A DNA stretch of 5,938 nt from assembly GCA_026001245.1 (NCBI GenBank), contig BNZR01000079.1, positions 1-5,938 of the forward strand. Direction: 5' to 3'. The translations under genes and the position numbers were made by a program. Of the stretch, positions 1 to 4,309 are shown piece after piece. The notes below the pieces were generated by a model. It saw only the letters and a program-made list of their open reading frames with translations. It was not told the DNA's origin and searched no databases. The first letter of the stretch is position 1. Each line of letters begins with the position of its first letter. This DNA comes from Clostridia bacterium. GTDB taxonomy: Bacteria; Bacillota_A; Clostridia; Oscillospirales; UBA929.

Positions 1-55
1 CGTTCAATGCCTGTTCGAGCCGAAAGCCTACGGCATTTCTTCCTACGAGAGCAAC
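1..55 (+). repeat. 55-bp inverted copy of methyltransferase-gene segment (left arm)
   Basis: Bases 1-55 are identical, base for base, to the reverse complement of 2458-2512. Aligned by eye, all 55 positions match, and the next bases differ (ACGGAG here, GCCATG in the other copy). The repeat starts at the first base of the window, so its real left end is unknown. It has the higher G+C of the phage genes, unlike the AT-rich sequence that follows. Either a second copy of a methyltransferase segment lies to the left, or this is an assembler overlap left at a contig end. I cannot separate the two from this sequence. Confidence 0.95.
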
Positions 56-73
56 ACGGAGAAAAAAAGATAA
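2..73 (+). pseudogene. 3' scrap of a cytosine-methyltransferase-like frame
   Basis: In the frame of the inverted copy, codons 2-55 encode the same 18 residues (VQCLFEPKAYGISSYESN) as residues 417-434 of the cytosine methyltransferase on the other strand. The frame then reads TEKKR and stops at TAA (71-73). A methyltransferase ending here would lack the conserved motifs IX and X, which lie at about residues 577-658 in the intact gene, so it could not be active as a complete enzyme. The start lies outside the window. It is either a truncated duplicate or a by-product of a chimeric junction. Confidence 0.4.
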
Positions 74-152
74 TAGCTCAAGCGGAAATGGCGACAATCA
101 TTCCCAGAGTATCAACGGCAACAATAATACGCAAATCCAAATCAACAAATGA
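54..152 (+). pseudogene. headless member of the small Asn/Gln-rich gene family
   Basis: The frame from 54 to the TGA at 150-152 encodes a Lys/Arg-rich start (TRRKKDNSSSGNG) followed by DNHSQSINGNNNTQIQINK. The latter aligns without gaps to residues 12-30 of the gene at 434-667 (DNHNQTANGNNNRQFQNNG). It is therefore a paralogue of the two genes downstream. Its family start (Met-Gly...) should lie where the 55-bp inverted repeat now sits, and the frame has no ATG, GTG or TTG codon in the window. It also stops right after the Asn/Gln segment and has no cysteine-rich tail, unlike the others. The missing head is explained by the junction at 55/56; the missing tail is a real difference in gene form or a natural truncation. 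The next gene starts 13 bases later. Confidence 0.5.
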
Positions 153-165
153 AAGGGTGCTAATT

Positions 166-387
166 ATGGGGGTTATGGATTGGTTGTTTGGTAGGAGCGA
201 TAGTCACAATCAAAATGCCAAAGGAGACGGCAATTATCAATATCAAGATAATAGCGTACATTTTGGGGATAGCGGACGTCCACGCGTAACCATGTGTCAT
301 AGGGAGGGTGGTATGAAATGTCCCTATAATGGTTATTGTGAAATGTGTGGTTATTACAAGGCATTAAAAGATGGGGACTATTGCTAA
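166..387 (+). CDS. small Asn/Gln-rich, Cys-rich protein of unknown function (paralogue A)
   Basis: A 73-residue protein that I do not recognise. ATG at 166 is chosen because AAAGGG lies 8 bases upstream and because the resulting N-terminus aligns without gaps to the next gene. Shared residues in both are G2, W6, G9, R10, D12, H14, N15, Q16, A18, G20, N23, Q25, Q27 and N29. The frame is open further left, but that part runs into the 55-bp repeat in the wrong frame and is not coding. Residues 11-30 are polar and rich in Asn, Gln and Gly. The C-terminal half has cysteines at 44, 52, 58, 61 and 73, including a C-x2-C pair, so a metal site or disulfides are possible. There is no signal peptide or membrane segment; the short N-terminal stretch MDWLFG is the only hydrophobic patch. 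It is the second of four tandem plus-strand members. Confidence 0.75.
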   Translation: MGVMDWLFGRSDSHNQNAKGDGNYQYQDNSVHFGDSGRPRVTMCHREGGMKCPYNGYCEMCGYYKALKDGDYC

Positions 388-433
388 TTTCGCAGATACA
401 ATGAATCTTAGTTGAAAGGGGAGGTTATCTATT

Positions 434-667
434 ATGGGATTTTTGAATTGGCGTTCAGGTCGTAAAGATAACCACAATCAAACGGCTAACGGAAATAATA
501 ATAGGCAATTTCAGAATAACGGAACAATAAATATGATCTCAAGTGGTCCGCCGGGTTGTCGCACGAATGGTCGCCCATCACTTGGCGGGTGTGAAGGTGG
601 CGGCGGTTGCCCCAATATGTGGAGCTGTCCGATTTATAGCCGTTATCGTGACAATATTAGCGATTAA
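434..667 (+). CDS. small Asn/Gln-rich, Cys-rich protein of unknown function (paralogue B)
   Basis: A 77-residue protein, not recognised. ATG 434 follows a strong ribosome site (AGGGGAGG, 9-base spacer), so the start is well supported. Residues 1-30 align gap-free with the gene at 166-387, with the same W6, G9-R10, D12, H14-N15-Q16, G20, N23, Q25, Q27 and N29. The Asn/Gln segment NGNNNRQFQNNG nearly matches the headless copy at 54-152. The tail has four cysteines (42, 53, 59, 65); C53 and C59 line up within one residue of C52 and C58 of paralogue A. A Gly run (GGCEGGGGC) separates two of them. The gene lies 46 bases after paralogue A and 65 before the next, consistent with one operon. The repeated GNNN-x-Q-x-Q pattern is compatible with a short beta-forming or amyloid-like assembly motif, but that is inference. 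Confidence 0.8.
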   Translation: MGFLNWRSGRKDNHNQTANGNNNRQFQNNGTINMISSGPPGCRTNGRPSLGGCEGGGGCPNMWSCPIYSRYRDNISD

Positions 668-677
668 GTAGAAAGAC

Positions 678-699
678 ATAGGCAACATAAGTAGCCTAT
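678..699 (+). terminator. weak hairpin between small genes (possible attenuator)
   Basis: ATAGGC (678-683) and GCCTAT (694-699) can pair as a 6-bp stem with a 10-base loop, followed by TTTAT. It sits between the stop at 667 and the ribosome site of the gene starting at 733. The short stem and poor U-run make it at best a leaky terminator or processing site. Confidence 0.2.
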
Positions 700-732
700 T
701 TATAGACTTCATCTACAAAGGAGGGTATCGTT

Positions 733-912
733 GTGGGCTTTTTCAACAGAAATAAAAGCAATCCATCTAAACCTAACATAATTGTATCTGGAAAATGTAG
801 GGCTTGTGAAAAATTTGATGCTAGCAACAACAAGTGTAAAGCCGGACAAACACTTAATGATGTGATGTGTCTTCGTTGGTCTGAAAAAAGCGCAAATTTT
901 TTGGACTTGTAG
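733..912 (+). CDS. small four-cysteine protein, possible zinc-binding, third of the tandem set
   Basis: A 59-residue frame starting at GTG 733, with a strong ribosome site GGAGGG 7 bases upstream and a TAG at 910-912. The site fixes the non-ATG start. It begins MGFFNRNKSN, close to MGFLNWRSGR of the preceding gene, which suggests common descent at the N-terminus, but it lacks the Asn/Gln repeat segment. Residues 21-46 contain four cysteines as C-x2-C-x9-C-x10-C (KCRACEKFDASNNKCKAG, then a Cys before LRW), a spacing compatible with a small zinc-binding knuckle. There is no catalytic motif, signal peptide or membrane helix. Base composition is AT-rich like its upstream neighbours. It converges on the phage gene ending at 938. 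Function unknown. Confidence 0.7.
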   Translation: MGFFNRNKSNPSKPNIIVSGKCRACEKFDASNNKCKAGQTLNDVMCLRWSEKSANFLDL

Positions 913-937
913 AAAATGGATTCCTGCACCCAAAGTT

Positions 938-1639
938 TCACCGCCCCGCACTTTGTAGGGCGGTGCTGTCCGCGCTCCGCGTAGCCGACTTGTGCGCGCC
1001 GCTCCCAGTCATCTTAGCAAGCAGAATCTTACGCGAAGTTTTGTACTCGTCGCCTATGAATCCGAGTCGGAGCAACAAGCACCGCATGGCGTACTTTGGA
1101 CTGCCCTCGACTTCCTTTTCCCTTGCGGTGACTCGTTTCTGCATTTTTGCCATGTTGCAGAGTTTCTCGACCAATTGGGCGTAGGCTGTGACTATGCCGC
1201 CGTCTTCGGTGGGCGGAAACCATGGAAACTTGAGTGTGTCGGCAGTCTGCTGAATCGGCAAGACCTCCGCGCCGAGCGCCATCTTAAGGAGCGCGGACTT
1301 GGCGTTTACCATTTTCGCGAGGTTGTCTAGCTTTTCGGGCGTGAAGCCGTCTAGCGGCATTTCGATGATTAAGCCATCAGGCTGTTCGGTGATGGCGGGC
1401 ACTTCGGGGATACTCGGTTCGTCCTCAAAGTCGAAACCTTTCTCGCGTAGGCAGGTGAGTATGCCACCGCTGTCCTCGCCCGAAATTGTGAGCGTTCCGT
1501 TGCGACTGATACTGTAAGTCCCGATTACCCACGCGAATGTCGGTGCACCCTCGTTGGTGAGAGGTTGCTCGGTGATTTCGCTGATTGCGGTCGCCAGATT
1601 CTTGCGTTCCTGACCTTTGACATTGAAGTTGATTTCCAT
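938..1639 (-). CDS. conserved phage protein of the type annotated 'virulence-related', function unknown
   Basis: A 233-residue protein. I choose ATG 1639 because AAGGAGG lies 8 bases upstream; the frame is open further, but that stretch is a translation of the AT-rich intergenic region and of the methyltransferase end in another frame. The N-terminus MEINFNVKGQERKNLATAIS, the middle block IEMPLDGFTPEKLDNLAKMV and the C-terminal block YAMRCLLLRLGFIGDEYKTS resemble a family found in Bacillota prophages and integrative elements and usually labelled 'virulence-related protein'. That is recall, not a search. The label has no experimental basis that I know of, and no enzymatic motif is visible. The C-terminal third (about residues 160-222) is basic and probably helical, so nucleic-acid binding is possible. 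It is last in the minus-strand series, with its own probable promoter in 1640-1743. Its stop lies within a hairpin. Confidence 0.8.
   Translation of the reverse strand: MEINFNVKGQERKNLATAISEITEQPLTNEGAPTFAWVIGTYSISRNGTLTISGEDSGGILTCLREKGFDFEDEPSIPEVPAITEQPDGLIIEMPLDGFTPEKLDNLAKMVNAKSALLKMALGAEVLPIQQTADTLKFPWFPPTEDGGIVTAYAQLVEKLCNMAKMQKRVTAREKEVEGSPKYAMRCLLLRLGFIGDEYKTSRKILLAKMTGSGAHKSATRSADSTALQSAGR
939..965. terminator. GC-rich hairpin between converging transcripts
   Basis: CACCGCCC (939-946) and GGGCGGTG (958-965) form a perfect 8-bp stem with an 11-base loop. It lies at the meeting point of the plus-strand small-gene operon (last stop at 912) and the minus-strand gene, whose TGA (938-940) is at its foot. 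Neither side has a clear T run, so it is not a textbook intrinsic terminator. It could act in both directions as a weak terminator or as a 3'-end stabiliser. Confidence 0.45.
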
Positions 1640-1647
1640 GTGTGTGA

Positions 1648-1654
1648 CCTCCTT
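1648..1654 (-). promoter_or_regulatory. strong ribosome-binding site deciding the start at 1639
   Basis: AAGGAGG on the minus strand, 8 bases before ATG 1639. It rules against the upstream extension of this open frame to 1852. Confidence 0.85.
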
Positions 1655-1671
1655 GTTATTTTGGTAGTCAC

Positions 1672-1700
1672 ATATTACCTCTAAATGTGGTATATAGCAA
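1672..1700 (-). promoter_or_regulatory. candidate sigma-70-type promoter for the gene at 938-1639
   Basis: On the minus strand, TTGCTA (1695-1700) and TAATAT (1672-1677) are 17 bases apart; each matches 4 of 6 consensus bases. Transcription from here would leave a leader of about 25 bases before ATG 1639. The stretch 1640-1743 is strikingly AT-rich compared with the genes on either side. A 9-base direct repeat, TGCTATATA, occurs at 1691-1699 (overlapping the -35) and at 1716-1724, 25 bases apart. A 5-base inverted pair (TGTGG at 1686-1690, CCACA at 1710-1714) is also present. These could be regulator sites, but this is by eye only. Confidence 0.35.
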
Positions 1701-1743
1701 GTTGTAATTCCACAATATATAGCACAGTAATTTGGCGAGTTTA

Positions 1744-3759
1744 TTAAGCAGATTGCACAATACCGCGCAGGACAAACACTACGCACGGCAAAGCGACACC
1801 GTTGCCCCACATTTTGTACTCGTTCGCGTCTGAGTGCGGGTGCTGTAACCATTTGATTATTTGCTTGCGGCTCTTAGCTTTGCCGCTCTTGCCCATGATT
1901 TTGCGGTGTGTTTCCCAGACATCAGACCAGAAATTGATGTCCTCCTCGGTCGGCTCCGACGTTTCGAGGTCTGAACACCAAGTTGGTGGGAAACCTTGGA
2001 GCAAGGCGCATTCGGTCGGGGTCAGCCGGCGAACGACATAGCGATTCTCAACAACGATGTTCTCGCCGCCGGGGAAGTCACCGCCCGAAGCCTTGAGTGT
2101 AGCGGGTTTGTCGTTGTAACTGCCATGTCCGTTGTTGCCGAACGACAACTGCTCCACGATGGCTTTGTTTTCTTCAATCTGCTGTTGTTGCGGGAATTTG
2201 TAGTCGCTCGCGCAGAGTGCGCCGACCCTATCTTGGTAGCAAATTGCGTGACGGTCGGCATCTGTTAGGGTAAAACTTACGTCCTCACCTACACCGCTGC
2301 CCTGCGGGCCGTTTTTCTCGGCGCGACCTATCATTGAACCTTGTACTGCTATGACGATTCCTCCCTGCCGACAGTCGGGCCTACCTCCGCCGACATCAAG
2401 TGTCCGCGAAGTTTCGGCCTCGTACACGCCGGCACGGGGGTTAGCGCTTTTCATGGCGTTGCTCTCGTAGGAAGAAATGCCGTAGGCTTTCGGCTCGAAC
2501 AGGCATTGAACGCCTTTCGCGTCAGTCCCCGTCAGGGTATTCGCCGTATCCTCGCCAACTGTCAGCGCATATTGGCGCTCGTTCAGCACCATCGGCACGG
2601 AGTTGCCGCCCGACTGCCCTCGTAATGTTGGCGCGACCGCTTCGCTGTACGCGATACTTCCGGCATCGGCACCTTGACCGCCCATGAAAGAGGCGACAAG
2701 CGGAACATTTCCCCCGCCGGTTCCCATAGTAGCCCCTAAAGTCTGCACCAGCCCATCTTCGCGGATTTTCACACGACTATCTGCGGCGTGATTTTCAATC
2801 GCAACGGCGTGACAAAAACCCGATGTTACCGTGAAAGACGGCTCGCCGTCAGCACCAATTCCAATTCCAACTCTGGTGTTGTCGCTGGTGCGGACGGCGT
2901 TCCTCATGTCAATCGGGTACACGACCGCTGACTGATTATCTCCAGCGTCAGCCCTCAGCGCACCGACAAAATTCGCCCAAACATGACCGCCAATCCGCTT
3001 TAACGCTCCCGGCTCGAACCCGACTGATTCTCCAGCGCAACCCGCAGAAGTTCCGGTAGTTCCTTGCCCCGCGCAGAAGCGCGGCGCAAAATCCCTTGAC
3101 ACGCCTTCGCGCTCAAATAGAATCTCTCCGGCACATTCGCCTGCAAAATCGACGACAAGGTAGCAGCGACGCCTCCGTTGGGCGACTCCGAAGTGTTGAG
3201 CGTCAATCGTCCGATAGGCGAGGGAAAAGTTGTCCGCCATGATATTTCCTGCGGCGAGCCATTTCCCGTTTTCAGGTATAGGAACAGATATGGCTTCGTC
3301 TTTGATTTTACACAGTTCATTGAGTACCTCCAAAAAGTCGCTTTTACCTTGGGTTTTACTACTGAAAATGCCGGGCACATTCTCCATGACGGCGAAACGA
3401 GGATAGACGTTATTTGTAGCCGCCCTCATCTCTCGGATGACGCGCACAGCCTCATAGAACAACCCCGATTTTCCTTCAAGTCCGGCTCTTTTCCCCGCGA
3501 TAGAAAATGATTGACATGGTGAGCCGAACGTAATTATGTCAACCGGCTCGATAGCTCCGCCGTTGATCTTGCAGATGTCGCCGAGGTGCTTCACGGACGG
3601 CAGGCGCTTGGTAGTGACGCGAATCGGGAACGGCTCGACTTCCGATGCAGTAATCGGCACTATGCCGCAAAGTTTCGCACCAAGACAGAAACCACCGCTA
3701 CCATCAAACAATGACATCAACGTCATCGGCTGTTTCGTATTTCCATTTGAATCCAGCAC
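1744..3759 (-). CDS. DNA (cytosine-5-)-methyltransferase, solitary phage type with long variable region
   Basis: About 671 residues; transfers methyl from S-adenosylmethionine to C5 of cytosine in a specific DNA site. Numbered from GTG 3759: motif I FDGSGG at 18-23 (cofactor), catalytic GSPCQS with Cys82, motif VI ENV at 126-128, motif VIII QRRRR at 194-198, motif IX RRLTPTECALLQGFP at 577-591, motif X GNGVALP at 652-658. All core motifs are present, so it should be active. I prefer 3759 because GGAAGGAG lies 8 bases upstream; GTG 3789 (681 residues) and ATG 3726 lack such a site. Residues of about 220-572, between motifs VIII and IX, are far longer than in simple enzymes such as HhaI (327 in total) and contain degenerate repeats of a T-L-x-x-x-G-G-x-V unit, presumably the target-recognition region. 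No restriction enzyme is adjacent, so it probably protects phage DNA. Codons 417-434 are duplicated, inverted, at the window start. Confidence 0.95.
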   Translation of the reverse strand: MLDSNGNTKQPMTLMSLFDGSGGFCLGAKLCGIVPITASEVEPFPIRVTTKRLPSVKHLGDICKINGGAIEPVDIITFGSPCQSFSIAGKRAGLEGKSGLFYEAVRVIREMRAATNNVYPRFAVMENVPGIFSSKTQGKSDFLEVLNELCKIKDEAISVPIPENGKWLAAGNIMADNFSLAYRTIDAQHFGVAQRRRRCYLVVDFAGECAGEILFEREGVSRDFAPRFCAGQGTTGTSAGCAGESVGFEPGALKRIGGHVWANFVGALRADAGDNQSAVVYPIDMRNAVRTSDNTRVGIGIGADGEPSFTVTSGFCHAVAIENHAADSRVKIREDGLVQTLGATMGTGGGNVPLVASFMGGQGADAGSIAYSEAVAPTLRGQSGGNSVPMVLNERQYALTVGEDTANTLTGTDAKGVQCLFEPKAYGISSYESNAMKSANPRAGVYEAETSRTLDVGGGRPDCRQGGIVIAVQGSMIGRAEKNGPQGSGVGEDVSFTLTDADRHAICYQDRVGALCASDYKFPQQQQIEENKAIVEQLSFGNNGHGSYNDKPATLKASGGDFPGGENIVVENRYVVRRLTPTECALLQGFPPTWCSDLETSEPTEEDINFWSDVWETHRKIMGKSGKAKSRKQIIKWLQHPHSDANEYKMWGNGVALPCVVFVLRGIVQSA
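2458..2512 (-). repeat. 55-bp inverted repeat partner inside the methyltransferase gene (right arm)
   Basis: This segment encodes residues 417-434 of the cytosine methyltransferase and is identical to bases 1-55 in the opposite orientation. The two arms are separated by about 2.4 kb that includes the small-gene operon, the gene at 938-1639 and the methyltransferase C-terminus. Recombination between them would cut the methyltransferase off after residue 434 and exchange its end. Confidence 0.95.
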
Positions 3760-4309
3760 TGGTTTTTCTCCTTCCTTTGGCACACTCACAGATGTTTGAT
3801 GATTTTCGACCTACGGCTCTTGCCGCCGTTGCAACTCCATCGTGACACGCAACAAAACTTCCGTACTTGTCGTATTGAAGCACGGGTTTCATCTGTTTAC
3901 GATTTATTTCAAAATAATTGTGCTTTTGGGCAATCGACCTATAATCTATTTTTGATGTTCGCGCAACCCAGTCTGTACTTGCCATAGCTCGTTCTATGCG
4001 TGTCCCATGAGTGTTCTGCTCTTTAATCGTTGCCCATTCGAGATTTTTCACACTGTTATTGCTCTTGTTCTCATCTATGTGGTTGACAGTTGGTTTTTGG
4101 TCTGGATTCAGAATAAAAGCTTCCGCAACAAGACGATGTATCCTACGTTCCTGCCGAAATCCACACGAGCATAAGGAAACATAATGATAACCTTGAGCGC
4201 GTTTGTTTTTCAAGATTTTATTACTGTGATTGCTCCAAACTCGCCCAATATTGCTGATTAGGTATTCATTTTCGAATCCCAAAATAGGGTGCCATTCTTC
4301 CTTACTCAT
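3704..4309 (-). CDS. HNH homing-endonuclease-like protein (NUMOD4-HNH-NUMOD1)
   Basis: A 201-residue protein. Residues 4-50 match the NUMOD4 pattern (EEWHPILGFENEYLISNIGR), a DNA-binding module of phage homing endonucleases. Residues 57-94 form an HNH_3-type nuclease core: H58-R59-L60-V61, N76-H77-I78-D79, N84-N85 and N89-L90-E91-W92. Residues 142-191 resemble NUMOD1, a helix-turn-helix-like module (LQYDKYGSFVA, then GRRKTSAGFKWKY). The expected His and Asn residues are present, so it is probably an active nicking or cutting enzyme. It overlaps the upstream gene by 8 bases, with GGAGG six bases before its ATG. Its 3' end overlaps the next gene and supplies that gene's ribosome site. It is more AT-rich than its flanks, which fits a later insertion of a free-standing homing gene. 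No intron or intein is visible next to it. Confidence 0.9.
   Translation of the reverse strand: MSKEEWHPILGFENEYLISNIGRVWSNHSNKILKNKRAQGYHYVSLCSCGFRQERRIHRLVAEAFILNPDQKPTVNHIDENKSNNSVKNLEWATIKEQNTHGTRIERAMASTDWVARTSKIDYRSIAQKHNYFEINRKQMKPVLQYDKYGSFVACHDGVATAARAVGRKSSNICECAKGRRKTSAGFKWKYETADDVDVIV
3768..3775 (-). promoter_or_regulatory. ribosome-binding site inside the HNH gene that decides the methyltransferase start
   Basis: GGAAGGAG on the minus strand lies 8 bases before GTG 3759. The same bases encode the Lys-Gly-Arg-Arg of the NUMOD1 end in the overlapping HNH frame. It is the best start signal for the cytosine methyltransferase; the alternatives at 3789 (GTG) and 3726 (ATG) have none. 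Confidence 0.65.

Noticed and set aside
7..387. Longer version of the first small gene, starting at ATG 7
   Set aside because: The first 48 bases are the inverted methyltransferase segment read in a foreign frame, and the rest overlaps the headless paralogue. The start at 166 has a ribosome site and matches the paralogue end to end.
696..951. Minus-strand open frames opposite the small gene at 733-912
   Set aside because: They have no ribosome site and no family resemblance, while the plus-strand frame has both a ribosome site and a paralogous start.
1640..1852. N-terminal extension of the gene at 938-1639 up to 1852
   Set aside because: It translates the AT-rich gap and the methyltransferase 3' end in another frame, and AAGGAGG lies just before ATG 1639.
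1..2512. Diversity-generating retroelement (template/variable repeat pair)
   Set aside because: The two 55-base copies are identical, with no adenine-specific differences, and no reverse transcriptase frame is present.
1..2512. Site-specific invertible switch as an established call
   Set aside because: No serine or tyrosine recombinase is in the window, and one arm touches the window edge. It is kept only as an alternative in the findings.
3000..3380. 126-residue minus-strand frame within the cytosine methyltransferase
   Set aside because: It lies in a different frame from a gene with all catalytic motifs intact and shows no independent signal.
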